From contig CACMRC010000009.1 of the NCBI GenBank assembly GCA_902615975.1, positions 1 to 62,067 of the forward strand: DNA of 62,067 nucleotides, read 5' to 3'. The notes under the pieces are model-generated. The model ran no database searches and was not told where the DNA came from. It worked only from the letters and a program-made list of their open reading frames with translations. The DNA is from an uncultured Pelagibacteraceae bacterium. GTDB lineage: Bacteria > Pseudomonadota > Alphaproteobacteria > Pelagibacterales > Pelagibacteraceae. This document shows, piece by piece, positions 36,970 to 47,226 of this stretch (position 1 is the stretch's first letter; each line of letters begins with the position of its first letter). The position numbers and the translations under genes are program-made.

Positions 36970-38118
36970 TTATTTTGTTGGAAGATATATTTTAATTTCA
37001 GTACCTTCATTAAGTTTACTAAGAATCTCGTAATCACCTCTGTGTTGAGATATAATATGTTTCATGATAGCTAAACCTAAACCTGTGCCACCAACTTTTT
37101 TACTTTTTTCTGTATCTACTCTAAAAAATCTTTCAGTTATTCTTGGAATTAACTGTTGAGGTATTCCAATCCCTTCATCTTTAATACTAATGACAATATT
37201 TTTACCAATTAATTTACCTTCACTATTTTGACTTTTGACATATATATTTTTTCCACCTTGAGAATATTTAATTGAATTATCAATTAAATTTGAAAATACA
37301 GTTAACAATTTATCATTATCACCAAAAACTAAAGTTGGTTCAATAAGTTCAAGATGTAAATTAATTTTCTTTTTTTTAAGAATTAATTCAAAGTTACTTT
37401 TAATATTTTTAAAAATATCATTTAGATTAATGATTTTATTTGGTTTAATGTGTTCTTCAAGCTCAATTCTGCTTAAAATCAATAAATCATTGATTAAGTT
37501 TTCCATTCTCAATACTTGATCAGACATGATAGACATAAATTTTTTTTGAGCCTCTTGGTCTTTTGAAGCTGGTCCAAGAATAGTCTCTAAAGAGCCTTTA
37601 ATTGAAACTAAAGGTGTTCTTAATTCGTGACTCACATTAGCAACAAAATCAGTTTTTAATTTTTGTGCTTTTGTTATTTCTGTAAAATCTTTTAGAAACA
37701 ATACAACTGAGTTTACTTCTGGAAACAGATGAGTAGGACCAGGAATAACATAAATTTTGTAAAGCTGATAAGATGGTAAATTAATTTCTACATTAACATT
37801 CTTTGTGGTTTGATCCTTGATAGCTTCATCAATTGTTTCTAATAATTTTGTATCTCTTATCACACTTGAAATATTTTTATCAATTAAGTTTTCACCAAAA
37901 CGTTGTTTTGCACTTTTGTTAAGATATTTGATTAAGTTATATTTATCTAAAGCAAAAAATTGATCCTCTAATTCTTCAATAATTACTCTCTTTCCTAAAT
38001 CATCTTTATTAGTCTTATTTACGACTGTAGCTGTATTTTCTGGCTTAATATTTTTTTTAAATAAAAAATATAATAAAATAATTATTACAACTATGAGTAT
38101 CAACTCTGTCCAAAACAT
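36970..38118 (-). CDS. phoR: Phosphate regulon sensor histidine kinase
   Basis: PhoR phosphorylates PhoB under phosphate limitation. The 382-residue kinase has one N-terminal membrane helix (about 5-18), a PAS-like domain (about 45-150), the HisKA motif VSHELRTPLVSIKGSLE and a HATPase domain with N box (FSNLIDNSIKYS), DEGIGIP and GTGLGLAI. The short membrane part and absence of a periplasmic domain fit PhoR, which senses via PstSCAB-PhoU. It is separated from phoB by the whole pst operon. Confidence 0.9.
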   Translation of the reverse strand: MFWTELILIVVIIILLYFLFKKNIKPENTATVVNKTNKDDLGKRVIIEELEDQFFALDKYNLIKYLNKSAKQRFGENLIDKNISSVIRDTKLLETIDEAIKDQTTKNVNVEINLPSYQLYKIYVIPGPTHLFPEVNSVVLFLKDFTEITKAQKLKTDFVANVSHELRTPLVSIKGSLETILGPASKDQEAQKKFMSIMSDQVLRMENLINDLLILSRIELEEHIKPNKIINLNDIFKNIKSNFELILKKKKINLHLELIEPTLVFGDNDKLLTVFSNLIDNSIKYSQGGKNIYVKSQNSEGKLIGKNIVISIKDEGIGIPQQLIPRITERFFRVDTEKSKKVGGTGLGLAIMKHIISQHRGDYEILSKLNEGTEIKIYLPTK

Positions 38119-38152
38119 AGATATGTTTTAACAAATGTAATGAATATTGTCT

Positions 38153-39160
38153 TTAATAATTAGGTGAAATATTTTCAAAAAATATTTTTGCTGTTTCTTC
38201 CCATGAATATTTTTTTGCAAAATCAAGACAATCTTGGCGACTTACCTTCAAAGCTTTTAAAGCAGAAGCCTTCAAATCATAATCTAAAGTATCAATATTA
38301 GTTCCACCTAATATATCTTTAGGTCCTGGCACTGGATAAGCTGCAACTGGTGTACCGCAATTTAATGATTCCAAAACAACAATACCAAATGTATCAGTTT
38401 TACTAGGAAAAACAAAAACGTCTGATGATGCAAAATGAGATGCTAATTCTCCATTAGTCTTTTCACCTAAAAAAATATCATTTGGAAATTTTTTTTTCAA
38501 ATTATTTAGGTCTGGACCTTTTCCAATAATAACTTTAGTACCCTCAAGATCGAGATCTAAAAATGCTTTAATATTTTTTTCAACTGCAATCCTACCAACA
38601 TATATCCATATAGGTCTTTTATAAGGTAAGTCTCTCTTAATGGGGTTTTTAAACGCGCCATGATTACCTCCCCTGGTCCATGTAACCATTTTATTGTTGT
38701 CAACACCTAATGCAATTAACTCTTCACGCATGGATTCTGTTGTCACTAAAATTCTTTCAGCTTTATTATGAAAATTGCATAAAAATTTTTCTGACCATTT
38801 AGCTGGAATGATAGGCATATAAAGTTTCATATATTTATCAAATCTTGTATGAAAACTTGTTGTAAACTTTAAACCTTTTTTAATACAATGTCTTCTTGCC
38901 ATAAAACCAAGAGGCCCTTCTGTTGCAATGTGTATTGCATCAGGTTTAATTGAATTGATTAAATTACTTACACGAGGCCAAACATTTAAAGATAATCTAA
39001 TTTCATTATATTTGGGCATAGGTACAGTCAAAAATTGTTGAGGTGTAATATATTCAATAGTGTGACCTTGTGATTTAAGTATTTCACCTGTTTGATGGAG
39101 AGTTCTTACTACACCATTAACTTGCGGGTAATAAGCATCAGTAACTATTAATATTTTCAT
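38153..39160 (-). CDS. GT4-type glycosyltransferase (Agt-like, glycolipid synthesis)
   Basis: This 335-residue GT-B enzyme has the N-terminal segment ILIVTDAYYPQVNGVVRTLHQTGEIL, a mid-domain YVGRIAVEKNIKAFL and the donor-binding motif FGIVVLESLNCGTPVAAYPVPGP. It follows the PlcP-type phosphoesterase by 3 bp. In rhizobia and marine bacteria the PlcP/Agt pair replaces phospholipids with mono- or diglycosyl diacylglycerols during phosphate starvation, and SAR11 is known to do this. The sugar donor cannot be told from sequence alone. Confidence 0.85.
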   Translation of the reverse strand: MKILIVTDAYYPQVNGVVRTLHQTGEILKSQGHTIEYITPQQFLTVPMPKYNEIRLSLNVWPRVSNLINSIKPDAIHIATEGPLGFMARRHCIKKGLKFTTSFHTRFDKYMKLYMPIIPAKWSEKFLCNFHNKAERILVTTESMREELIALGVDNNKMVTWTRGGNHGAFKNPIKRDLPYKRPIWIYVGRIAVEKNIKAFLDLDLEGTKVIIGKGPDLNNLKKKFPNDIFLGEKTNGELASHFASSDVFVFPSKTDTFGIVVLESLNCGTPVAAYPVPGPKDILGGTNIDTLDYDLKASALKALKVSRQDCLDFAKKYSWEETAKIFFENISPNY

Positions 39161-39163
39161 TTT

Positions 39164-39970
39164 TTAGGATGCTTTTTTGAAGGAAGTGAACTTGTCTTTA
39201 TCAATATTTTCTGAAATATATTCTTTTCTTTTTTTATCCCAATAAATTATCTCAAAAGTTCCATCATATTTTTCTGTTAATGCTGTACAAGACTCAACCC
39301 AATCACCACAATTTAAATAATTCACACCATCAAGGTTTAAATTTTCAGCGTGATGGATGTGACCACAAATTATTCCATCAAATTTTTTTCTTTTTGCATA
39401 TTTTGAAAGTGTGTTTTCATATTCACCTATATATTTGACAGCATTTTTTACCTTATATTTTAAAAATTTTGCCAAAGACCAATAGTCTTTACCTCTCAAC
39501 TTTCTAAAGAAATTTATAATAATATTAATTTTAAGTAATAATTCATATGCAATAGCTCCTAATTTAGATAGCCATTTTGCATGTTTCATTACTCCGTCCC
39601 AAGCATCACCATGAACAACTAAATATTTTTTTCCTAACTGTGTTTCATGAATAACTCTATTTACAATTTTAATATCACCTAAATGCATTGGGATAAATTT
39701 TCTAAACACCTCGTCATGATTACCAATAATGTAAAATACTTTTGTCCCGTGCCTTGCTTTTCTTAATATTTTTTGAATGACATCATTGTGCTCTTGAGGC
39801 CAATAGAAACTCTTTTGCATAGCCCAAACATCGATGATGTCTCCTACCAAATAAAGATTTTCAGATCTTGAATTTTTGAAAAATTCTAGAAGCTTGTTTG
39901 CTTGACAACCTTTAGTACCAAGATGTACATCAGATATGAATATACTCTTATATTTTAATAGTGGGGCCAT
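39164..39970 (-). CDS. plcP: PlcP-type metallophosphoesterase (phospholipase C for lipid remodelling)
   Basis: PlcP removes phosphate head groups from membrane phospholipids, leaving diacylglycerol for glycolipid synthesis. The 268-residue protein has the calcineurin-like metal set: D14-x-H16 (ISDVHLG), GD44-xx-D47 (VGDIIDVW), GNH85-D (IIGNHDEVF), VVHGDAWD and CGHIHHA. UDP-diacylglucosamine pyrophosphatase (LpxH) shares the fold, but the Agt partner, the Pho neighbourhood and the long QEHND/KHAKWLSK region favour PlcP. It is divergent from the DAG-kinase-family gene. Confidence 0.85.
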   Translation of the reverse strand: MAPLLKYKSIFISDVHLGTKGCQANKLLEFFKNSRSENLYLVGDIIDVWAMQKSFYWPQEHNDVIQKILRKARHGTKVFYIIGNHDEVFRKFIPMHLGDIKIVNRVIHETQLGKKYLVVHGDAWDGVMKHAKWLSKLGAIAYELLLKINIIINFFRKLRGKDYWSLAKFLKYKVKNAVKYIGEYENTLSKYAKRKKFDGIICGHIHHAENLNLDGVNYLNCGDWVESCTALTEKYDGTFEIIYWDKKRKEYISENIDKDKFTSFKKAS

Positions 39971-39984
39971 TAAAAAAACTTTTT

Positions 39985-40002
39985 TTGTAACACAACTGTA
40001 AC
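39985..40002 (+). promoter_or_regulatory. Pho box between plcP and the DAG-kinase-family gene
   Basis: The plus strand reads TTGTAAC-ACAA-CTGTAAC, two 7-bp repeats with a 4-bp spacer like the pstS site. It is oriented toward the DAG-kinase-family gene, and a weak -10 (TATTTC, 40013-40018) follows after 10 bp. It lies only 15 bp from the plcP start, on the other side, so PhoB bound here could affect both directions. Confidence 0.75.
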
Positions 40003-40069
40003 TCGAATCATCTATTTCTTATTTCATTGAAATGTTAAGGATTTATTAAAATTTAATTACGAAAAAATT

Positions 40070-40954
40070 ATGCATTATTGTTTAATTTATAATCTCAATT
40101 CATCATCAGGGAAAAAAGTAAAATTAGTAAATAAAATTTATGAAAAATTAAAGATCAATAATACTGTTGATTTTTTCAAAACTAAATCTGAACAAGAGGC
40201 AAAAAAAATATTCCTTGAATTTAAAAATAAAAATTATGATAGATTGATAGTTGCTGGTGGTGATGGATCAGTATCATTTGCTATCAATGAATTAATCAAA
40301 AATGACTTTGATTTTAATGAAAATTTTGCAATTGGGTATATACCGGCTGGGACTGCCAATTTACTTCAAGCAGAGTTATCTATAACCAAAAAAGTAAATG
40401 ATATTTGCAGTGCTTTAACATCAAATAATTATAAACAATCTAATCTTATAAAAATAAATGAAAATTATTTTTTTTTAATGGCTGGTATTGGTTGGGATGC
40501 TAAAATTGTTCACTCTATTGATACGCGTATAAAAAAAATACTAGGAAAGATAATTTTTGGTTTAAAAGGATTTCAACATTTTTTATTTATGAATAATAAT
40601 AAACTTAATGTTTTCTTTGACGGTCAAAAACATCAGGCTGATTGGATATTGTCATCTAATACAAAGTATTATGCTGGTCATCATAAGATAAATAAATCAG
40701 ATATTTTTGATGATAGATTGGTAACTTACGTGTTCAAAGATTTAACAAGATTAAAACTAATATATTATATAATTTTAATTATTATTTATGGAGATCTATC
40801 GAAAAACAAATCTGTTATCACTACTTACTCAAAAAATATTCATATTGATGGTAATAATTTTGAAATTCCCGTTCAGATTGATGGGGACAATTTTGGATGT
40901 CATAAACAGATTGATATTGAATTTTCAGATAAAAAAGTAAATTTTTTACTATAA
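40070..40954 (+). CDS. Diacylglycerol-kinase-family lipid kinase
   Basis: The 294-residue protein has the DAGK catalytic core with the GGDGS motif at residues 63-67 (VAGGDGSVSF) and the PAGTAN loop at about 97. Relatives phosphorylate diacylglycerol or related lipids. In a lipid-remodelling setting it could return diacylglycerol made by PlcP to phosphatidic acid, or act on another lipid. A Pho box faces its start. It is divergent from plcP across 99 bp, and a separate promoter follows for the next gene. Confidence 0.85.
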   Translation: MHYCLIYNLNSSSGKKVKLVNKIYEKLKINNTVDFFKTKSEQEAKKIFLEFKNKNYDRLIVAGGDGSVSFAINELIKNDFDFNENFAIGYIPAGTANLLQAELSITKKVNDICSALTSNNYKQSNLIKINENYFFLMAGIGWDAKIVHSIDTRIKKILGKIIFGLKGFQHFLFMNNNKLNVFFDGQKHQADWILSSNTKYYAGHHKINKSDIFDDRLVTYVFKDLTRLKLIYYIILIIIYGDLSKNKSVITTYSKNIHIDGNNFEIPVQIDGDNFGCHKQIDIEFSDKKVNFLL

Positions 40955-40985
40955 TTTTAAATAACATAATTTAACAAAAAATTAT

Positions 40986-41038
40986 TTTACTAAGATATTT
41001 AATTTAAATATAATTGTTTTTAAATTTACTATAGGAGG
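40986..41038 (+). promoter_or_regulatory. Consensus promoter and ribosome-binding site for the lysine-rich protein
   Basis: A -35 of TTTACT (40986-40991), a 17-bp spacer and a perfect -10 TATAAT (41009-41014) are followed by a full AGGAGG (41033-41038) placed five bases before the ATG at 41044. This is the cleanest set of initiation signals that I noticed in the window and gives the downstream gene its own transcript. Confidence 0.75.
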
Positions 41039-41043
41039 TTGTC

Positions 41044-41253
41044 ATGGGTAAAAAACTAAAGAAAAATGAAAAAAGAAAAAAGAAATTTATCAAATCAATA
41101 GATAAACTTAAAAATAAGATAAGTTTAAAAGAAAAAAAATTATCTAAAATTAATATAAAAATTGCAAGTTTAGAAAAAAAAATTGCTGAAAAAAGAGCAA
41201 AAAAAATAGCTAAGAAACAAGCTAATGAAAGCTCAGCATCTGTAAATAATTAA
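41044..41253 (+). CDS. Small lysine-rich helical protein
   Basis: This 69-residue protein is not one I recognise. It contains 24 Lys and 2 Arg against 6 acidic residues, with Ile/Leu spaced as in an amphipathic or coiled-coil helix over about residues 16-57, and a Ser/Asn-rich tail. There is no signal peptide or membrane segment. A consensus promoter, perfect ribosome-binding site and downstream hairpin make it look like a highly expressed single gene. Binding to nucleic acid or polyphosphate is possible on charge alone. Confidence 0.75.
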   Translation: MGKKLKKNEKRKKKFIKSIDKLKNKISLKEKKLSKINIKIASLEKKIAEKRAKKIAKKQANESSASVNN

Positions 41254-41266
41254 TATCTAAATTCGT

Positions 41267-41300
41267 CTTTCTCTCTTCTCAATTATGAAAAGAGAGAAAG
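41267..41300 (+). terminator. Hairpin after the lysine-rich gene
   Basis: An 11-bp perfect stem CTTTCTCTCTT/AAGAGAGAAAG (41267-41277 with 41290-41300) closes a 12-base loop, 13 bp after the stop codon. Only a short T-containing stretch follows, so termination efficiency is uncertain. The 127 bp from here to manC show no gene that I can support. Confidence 0.6.
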
Positions 41301-41427
41301 TTGTTAATTAACAAAATTTAAAGTGAATACGAGAAGAATAATTTATTATTTAACTATAAATTTTGTAAGCAATCATAAGATAAGTTTAATTACAAAAATA
41401 TTTATCTATTATTACAATTCAGTTAAT

Positions 41428-42633
41428 TTAACGAACTCTTCCATAAACATCTTGATATCTAACAATATCACTTTCCTTCAATATTGAACCGATTTGAGCT
41501 TCGACAATTTTAACAGGTTTTTTTCCTGGATTTTGAACTCTATGGATTGCTTCTAATGGAATGAATATATGTTCACCTGCCTTTTTAATTACAATATCTT
41601 TATTAAGAGTTATTTTTGCATTTCCTTGTGTGACTAACCAATGTTCAGCTCGATGATGGTGTTTTTGTAAACTTAAAATGCCTTTTGGTTTTACGTATAA
41701 CTCTTTAATTAGAAACTCTTTGCCCTCAAATAGATTGGTATACCTACCCCATGGACGGTAATACACATTTTTTTTCTTAATATATTTGTTTTTATTTTTG
41801 TCATACATTTTCAAAATTTCTTTCCAACTACCAAGATCTGACCAAGGAATATCTAATTTGATAGCGTTAATTTGTTTGGTCTTTTCTAAAATTGCATAAT
41901 CAAAAGATTTAGCAGTCGCTTTTATAAATGAAGCTTTGTTTAGATAACATGTATTAGCTTTATATTTTGCTTTATTAACTGCATTTACACAAATTCTATA
42001 AGTTTTAGGCTGATATTTTTTAAAGTTATTAATAATGGAGTCTTTTCGAAGATAAAACATTCCTGAATTCCAATAACCTTTATTCTTTATGATTTGTTTT
42101 GCTTTAGCTTCTTTTGGTTTTTCAACAAATCTTGTTACTTTATTGATATTACCTTTAATTTTTTTGGTTAAAAAATAACCATAATCACTAGTTGGAGATT
42201 TAGGTTTAATTCCAAAAACAAATATATTTTCTTCATTAAGGTTTGATTTATTTTTATTTATTGCCTTGTTAAAAATACTCATCTTTTCAATTAAATGATC
42301 TGCTGTAAATAACATTAAAGGTTGATTGTCTGGAATATCTTTAATTAAAGCTGTACTTAATATAGCTGGTGCAGTGTTTCTTTTTGCAGGCTCTACAACA
42401 ATTTTATATTTGCTTATTTTGTTTTTTCTTAAATGCTGTTTTACTTTGCTTAAGTATTTCTTATTAGTGCTAATGATTGGAGAGTCGTAAATTGATGCTT
42501 TTGTTCTCTCAAGTGTTTTTCCAAGTAATGTCCAATTACCAAAATCAATAAATTGTTTAGCTTGATGATTTTTAGAATTTGGCCAAAGTCGAGTTCCAGC
42601 ACCTCCACATAAAATAACTGGACGAATTTTCAT
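41428..42633 (-). CDS. manC: Mannose-1-phosphate guanylyltransferase with phosphomannose-isomerase-type cupin
   Basis: ManC makes GDP-mannose for surface polysaccharide; many versions also carry a phosphomannose isomerase cupin. The 401-residue protein has the nucleotidyltransferase motif CGGAGTRLWPNSK near the N-terminus, FVEKPKEAKA, and DIPWSDLGSWKEI. The C-terminal cupin has YYRPWGRYTNLFE and HHHRAEHWLVTQGNAKIT. It is somewhat shorter than the usual 460-480 residues. It follows ilvD with a one-base overlap although the pathways differ. Confidence 0.92.
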   Translation of the reverse strand: MKIRPVILCGGAGTRLWPNSKNHQAKQFIDFGNWTLLGKTLERTKASIYDSPIISTNKKYLSKVKQHLRKNKISKYKIVVEPAKRNTAPAILSTALIKDIPDNQPLMLFTADHLIEKMSIFNKAINKNKSNLNEENIFVFGIKPKSPTSDYGYFLTKKIKGNINKVTRFVEKPKEAKAKQIIKNKGYWNSGMFYLRKDSIINNFKKYQPKTYRICVNAVNKAKYKANTCYLNKASFIKATAKSFDYAILEKTKQINAIKLDIPWSDLGSWKEILKMYDKNKNKYIKKKNVYYRPWGRYTNLFEGKEFLIKELYVKPKGILSLQKHHHRAEHWLVTQGNAKITLNKDIVIKKAGEHIFIPLEAIHRVQNPGKKPVKIVEAQIGSILKESDIVRYQDVYGRVR

Positions 42634-44351
42634 TAAATCTCTGAATAATCCTTAACTTCTTTTTTCTTTCCTGGATGTGTTGGTGCTCCTAAATATGCAG
42701 GTCCAACTGTTTGTGCATATTTCCATAAAGTACCTGAACCAAAATCTGACTTTCTAGCCTTCCATTTTCTTTTTCTTGCAGCCATTTCTTTTTTAGAAAG
42801 CCTTACATTGATCGTTCCTTTTTTGGCATCAATATCAATAATGTCTCCTGTACGTAAAAGACCTATAGGACCCCCTAGAGCGGCCTCAGGGCCTACGTGA
42901 CCGACACAAAAGCCTCTTGTGGCTCCAGAGAACCTACCGTCTGTAATAAGGGCTACTTTCTCCCCTTTTCCCTGTCCATAAATTGCACTTGTTGTAGATA
43001 ACATTTCTCTCATACCTGGACCTCCAACAGGTCCTTCGTATCTAATTATAATTACATCACCATCGTTATACTTTTTGCTTTGAACAGCTTTCATTGCACT
43101 TTCCTCATTTTCAAAGCATCTTGCTTTACCTGTAAATTGTAATTTTTTTAGTCCAGCAACTTTAACAATTGCACCTTCTGGTGCTAGGTTTCCTTTTAAT
43201 CCAACAACACCTCCTGTTGGTGATAACGGATTTTTATAAGATCTCATTACTTTTTGTTTTGGATTAAATTTAATACCTTTTAAATTTTCCTTCATAGTTT
43301 TTCCAGTAACCGTCATGCAATCACCATGAATATATCCACCTTCATATAAAGTTTTTAATAACATTGGAACACCACCTGCTAACCACATATCTTTTGCAAC
43401 ATATTTTCCACCTGGTTTTAAATCTGCAAGATAAGGTGTTCTCTTAAAAATTTTAGCAACATCCATTAAGTCAAATTTAATTCCTGCCTCATTTGCAATA
43501 GCAGGTAAGTGTAAACCTGCATTAGTGGATCCACCTGTTGCAGCAACAACAGTTGCAGCATTTTCTAATGCTTTTCTTGTAACAATGTCTCTTGGTTTAA
43601 TTCCTTTTTTCAAAAGGTTCATAACAGTTTTACCACTAGCTTTTGCGTATTTATCTCTTTCTTCATATGGAGCTGGTGTTCCAGCAGAATAAGGAAGTGC
43701 TAATCCAATTGCTTCAGATACACATGCCATTGTATTCGCAGTAAATTGACCTCCGCAAGCGCCTGCGCTTGGACAAGCAACTAATTCTAATTTTCTAAGT
43801 TCTGCAGCAGACATTTGACCTGTCGAATGTTTTCCAACTGCCTCAAATACATCTACAACTGTTACGTCTTTCCCTTTATATTTGCCTGGAAGGATTGATC
43901 CACCATATATAAATACACTTGGTACATTTAATCTAACCATAGACATCATTAAACCTGGTAAGGATTTATCACATCCAGCAATACCAACTAACGCATCATA
44001 ACAATGACCTCTAACCGTAAGTTCAGCTGAATCAGCGATTACTTCTCTAGATATCAATGAAGACTTCATTCCTTCATGCCCCATTGCAATACCGTCAGTA
44101 ACGGTAATTGTACAAAATTCTCTTGGAGTTCCACCATTAGCTCTAACTCCTTTTTTAACTGATTGAGCCTGTCTCATTAAAGCAATATTACATGGAGCTG
44201 CCTCATTCCATGTAGAAACCACACCAACAAAGGGTTTTGCTACATCTTTCTCAGTTTCCCCCATAGCATAATAAAACGATCTATGTGGAGCCCTATCTGC
44301 TCCTAATGATGTATGTCTGCTTGGAAGTTTCTTTTTATTGAATTTAGCCAT
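42633..44351 (-). CDS. ilvD: Dihydroxy-acid dehydratase
   Basis: IlvD converts dihydroxy acids to the 2-oxo acid precursors of valine and isoleucine using an Fe-S cluster. The 572-residue protein has the conserved cysteines in [13 protein letters not shown] and [21 protein letters not shown], plus [14 protein letters not shown] and the C-terminal [22 protein letters not shown]. Its ATG overlaps the valS stop and its stop overlaps the manC start, so the three genes are tightly coupled. Confidence 0.97.
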   Translation of the reverse strand: MAKFNKKKLPSRHTSLGADRAPHRSFYYAMGETEKDVAKPFVGVVSTWNEAAPCNIALMRQAQSVKKGVRANGGTPREFCTITVTDGIAMGHEGMKSSLISREVIADSAELTVRGHCYDALVGIAGCDKSLPGLMMSMVRLNVPSVFIYGGSILPGKYKGKDVTVVDVFEAVGKHSTGQMSAAELRKLELVACPSAGACGGQFTANTMACVSEAIGLALPYSAGTPAPYEERDKYAKASGKTVMNLLKKGIKPRDIVTRKALENAATVVAATGGSTNAGLHLPAIANEAGIKFDLMDVAKIFKRTPYLADLKPGGKYVAKDMWLAGGVPMLLKTLYEGGYIHGDCMTVTGKTMKENLKGIKFNPKQKVMRSYKNPLSPTGGVVGLKGNLAPEGAIVKVAGLKKLQFTGKARCFENEESAMKAVQSKKYNDGDVIIIRYEGPVGGPGMREMLSTTSAIYGQGKGEKVALITDGRFSGATRGFCVGHVGPEAALGGPIGLLRTGDIIDIDAKKGTINVRLSKKEMAARKRKWKARKSDFGSGTLWKYAQTVGPAYLGAPTHPGKKKEVKDYSEI

Positions 44352-46978
44352 TATATACCCTTTATTGTTACTGATATTTTCTCAATATCATTCTTTAAAT
44401 TATTATAATTATTTTTTTCTTGTTCAACAATCTCTTTTGGAGCACGATCAATAAAACTTTTATTCTCTAATCTTTGAGATATTTTATTCATTTCTTGCTC
44501 TAATCTACTTTGTTTGTTTGTTAAATTTTCTTTAATTAATTTTAAATCAACATCTTTATCAAAATAAATCTTAAACAAATCACCAGAAACAACCATTGTC
44601 GCAGCTGGTTTATCTAAATCCTTATCTAATATGCTGTTTATTCTACCTAGTTTTTTTAAAATAATTTCATTCGTATTAATAAAGTCTTTTTGATTTTTAT
44701 TAATTTTGCTTATTGATACATCAATAAATGAACCTGGGCTTACATTTAGCTCATTTTTAAATGATCTAATCTCTGAAATAATGTTGATGATATTTTCAAC
44801 TTGTTCGGTGCTACTATCCCTATTTATTTCGCCAGATAACCAGTTTTTAAGCATTAAATAATCACTACCGTCATTATCAAATTTATTTTTGAGCCAAATT
44901 TCCTCAGTAACAAAAGGAATAAAAGGATGTAACAAAATCAAAATTTGTTTGAATACAAAAGATGATACTTTTTTAACCTCTGCTTTAGCTTTTTCATCTT
45001 CTGAAAATAGTATTGTTTTAGACAGTTCTAAATACCAATCACAATACGAATGCCATGCAAATTGATAAGCATTTTTAGCTGCTTCATCAAATCTATAATC
45101 CTCAAGGTTTTTTTCTATTTTATTTTTTGTTTCAATAAGTTCTGAATAGATCCATTTATTAATATTTACATTTAAACTTGAAACTTTATCTATATCCTTA
45201 AAATCACATTCATTAGTGATTAAAAAATTATTCGCATTCCATAATTTATTTAAAAAATTTCTATAACCTTTAACTCTATCCTCAGAAAGCTTTACATCTG
45301 TTCCTGGTGAGGCCATAGATAACAAAGTAAATCTGAGTGCATCTGCACTATATTTTTCAATTAAATCTAAAGGATCAATTACATTACCTTTAGACTTAGA
45401 CATTTTTTGTCCCTTCTCATCTCTAACCAATGCATGAACGTAAATATCTTTAAAAGGTTCTTTGTTTAAAAACTCTGTACCAAACATTATCATTCTAGCT
45501 ACCCAGAAAAATATAATGTCAAAACCTGTAACTAATACTGACGTTGGGTAAAATTTATCAACATATTTATTATCATCTGGCCAACCAAGTGTAGCAAAAG
45601 GCCATAAACCAGATGAGAACCAAGTATCTAAAACATCTGGATCACGATTTAATTCAACATCTTTACCATAATGTTTCTTAGCTTGTTGTTTTGCATCATC
45701 TTCATTTTCAGCAACAAAAATTTTTTTATCAGGACCATACCAAGCAGGTATTTGATGGCCCCACCAAAGCTGCCTTGAAATACACCAAGGCTCTATATTG
45801 TTCATCCACTGGAAATAAGTTTTCGACCAATTCTCAGGAAAGAAATTTGTTTTTTTCGAGTTAACAACTTCTTTTGCTTTAACAGATAATTTACCAGCAT
45901 CAGCAAACCATTGCTCTGTTAAAAAAGGTTCAATTACTGAATTAGATCTATCTCCATAGGGAACTTTGTTTTTTATATTTTCTTCTTTTACAAAAAATTC
46001 CTTTTCTTTAAGTTCTTTTAAAATTCTTTTTCTAGCTTCAAGCCTATCAAGACCCACATAATTTTTTGGAGCGTTTTCATTTATTTTACCAGCTTCAGTA
46101 AAAATATTAATTATTTCAAGATTGTTTCTTTGACCAACGTCATAATCATTAAAATCATGCGCTGGTGTAATTTTTAATGCACCCGTTCCTTGCTCAGGAT
46201 CAGCATAATCATCTTCAATGATTTTTATTTTTCTTCCAACAATTGGAATAGTAACTGTTTTTCCAACAAAGGATTTAAATCGTTCATCTTTTGGATTTAC
46301 AGCTATAGCTGTATCACCAAGCATGGTTTCAGGTCTTGTTGTTGCAATTGTAATAAATTCTTCAGTCCCGTCTATTGGATATCTGATGTAATAAATTTTA
46401 GAATTTACCTCTCTTTGATCTACTTCTAGGTCTGAAATAGCTGTTTTTAAAACTGTATCCCAGTTAACTAATTTCTTATCTTTATAGATTAGACCTTTGT
46501 TATAAAGATCTACAAAAACCTTAATTACTGATTTGGATAAATTTTCATCCATGGTGAAAGCATTTCTTGACCAATCACAAGAACAACCAAGTTTTTTTAA
46601 TTGGTTAATTATTATGTCTCCATATTGCTCTTTCCATTCCCAAACTTTTTCAATAAATTTTTCTCTACCAATTTCATTTTTATCAATTTTTTCAGAGGTT
46701 AATTTTTTCTCTACTAATGCTTGTGTAGCAATTCCAGCATGGTCTGTACCTGGTTGCCATAAAGTTTCAAAATTATTCATCCTATGATAACGAACTAACA
46801 AATCTTGAATAGAATTGTTAAGCGCATGCCCCATGTGCAAACTACCAGTTACATTTGGTGGAGGAATTACAATTGAGAATTTTTTTGAATTTTCTTTAGG
46901 CTTGAAAAGACCATTTTTTTCCCAATAAGAATAAATTCTATTTTCTACATCAGAATGTATATATTTATCGCTACTCAT
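44351..46978 (-). CDS. valS: Valyl-tRNA synthetase
   Basis: ValS charges tRNA-Val and edits threonine. The 875-residue class I enzyme has the HIGH motif in [17 protein letters not shown], the KMSKS loop [14 protein letters not shown], an editing domain with [12 protein letters not shown], and a C-terminal coiled-coil arm (about 810-870). It is the first gene of valS-ilvD-manC. The 124 bp to the tRNA-Cys gene hold the two opposite promoters. Confidence 0.97.
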   Translation of the reverse strand: MSSDKYIHSDVENRIYSYWEKNGLFKPKENSKKFSIVIPPPNVTGSLHMGHALNNSIQDLLVRYHRMNNFETLWQPGTDHAGIATQALVEKKLTSEKIDKNEIGREKFIEKVWEWKEQYGDIIINQLKKLGCSCDWSRNAFTMDENLSKSVIKVFVDLYNKGLIYKDKKLVNWDTVLKTAISDLEVDQREVNSKIYYIRYPIDGTEEFITIATTRPETMLGDTAIAVNPKDERFKSFVGKTVTIPIVGRKIKIIEDDYADPEQGTGALKITPAHDFNDYDVGQRNNLEIINIFTEAGKINENAPKNYVGLDRLEARKRILKELKEKEFFVKEENIKNKVPYGDRSNSVIEPFLTEQWFADAGKLSVKAKEVVNSKKTNFFPENWSKTYFQWMNNIEPWCISRQLWWGHQIPAWYGPDKKIFVAENEDDAKQQAKKHYGKDVELNRDPDVLDTWFSSGLWPFATLGWPDDNKYVDKFYPTSVLVTGFDIIFFWVARMIMFGTEFLNKEPFKDIYVHALVRDEKGQKMSKSKGNVIDPLDLIEKYSADALRFTLLSMASPGTDVKLSEDRVKGYRNFLNKLWNANNFLITNECDFKDIDKVSSLNVNINKWIYSELIETKNKIEKNLEDYRFDEAAKNAYQFAWHSYCDWYLELSKTILFSEDEKAKAEVKKVSSFVFKQILILLHPFIPFVTEEIWLKNKFDNDGSDYLMLKNWLSGEINRDSSTEQVENIINIISEIRSFKNELNVSPGSFIDVSISKINKNQKDFINTNEIILKKLGRINSILDKDLDKPAATMVVSGDLFKIYFDKDVDLKLIKENLTNKQSRLEQEMNKISQRLENKSFIDRAPKEIVEQEKNNYNNLKNDIEKISVTIKGI

Positions 46979-47041
46979 CGATGTTAAAGTTTATAATTTA
47001 ATAATCTAAATTAACAATAATCAATTTGAATCGTTATTTAA

Positions 47042-47069
47042 TAGACTATTAGAAAAAATTTAATATAAA
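47042..47069 (+). promoter_or_regulatory. Likely promoter of tRNA-Cys
   Basis: TAGACT (47042-47047) and TATAAA (47064-47069) are separated by 16 bp and end 33 bp before the mature tRNA-Cys. Both elements match sigma-70 consensus at four or more positions. The tRNA-Asn 50 bp further on is probably on the same transcript. Confidence 0.45.
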
Positions 47070-47102
47070 AAGGCATCTGCAGCTATTAGCTAAAAATAAG
47101 AT

Positions 47103-47176
47103 GGCAACGTGGCGGAATGGTTACGCAGAGGATTGCAAATCCTTGTATCCCGGTTCGATTCCGGGCGTTGCCTCCA
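47103..47176 (+). tRNA. tRNA-Cys (GCA)
   Basis: The acceptor strands GGCAACG and CGTTGCC pair fully, the T-arm contains GGTTCGATTCC, and the anticodon loop reads GATTGCAAATC with anticodon GCA. The discriminator base is T, as expected for tRNA-Cys, and the CCA end is encoded. The short open reading frame spanning this tRNA and the next is not a gene. Confidence 0.97.
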
Positions 47177-47226
47177 AAAAAAATCTTGTTTTAGTTACAA
47201 AAAAAAGTAAGTTGGCTTTTTTACAT

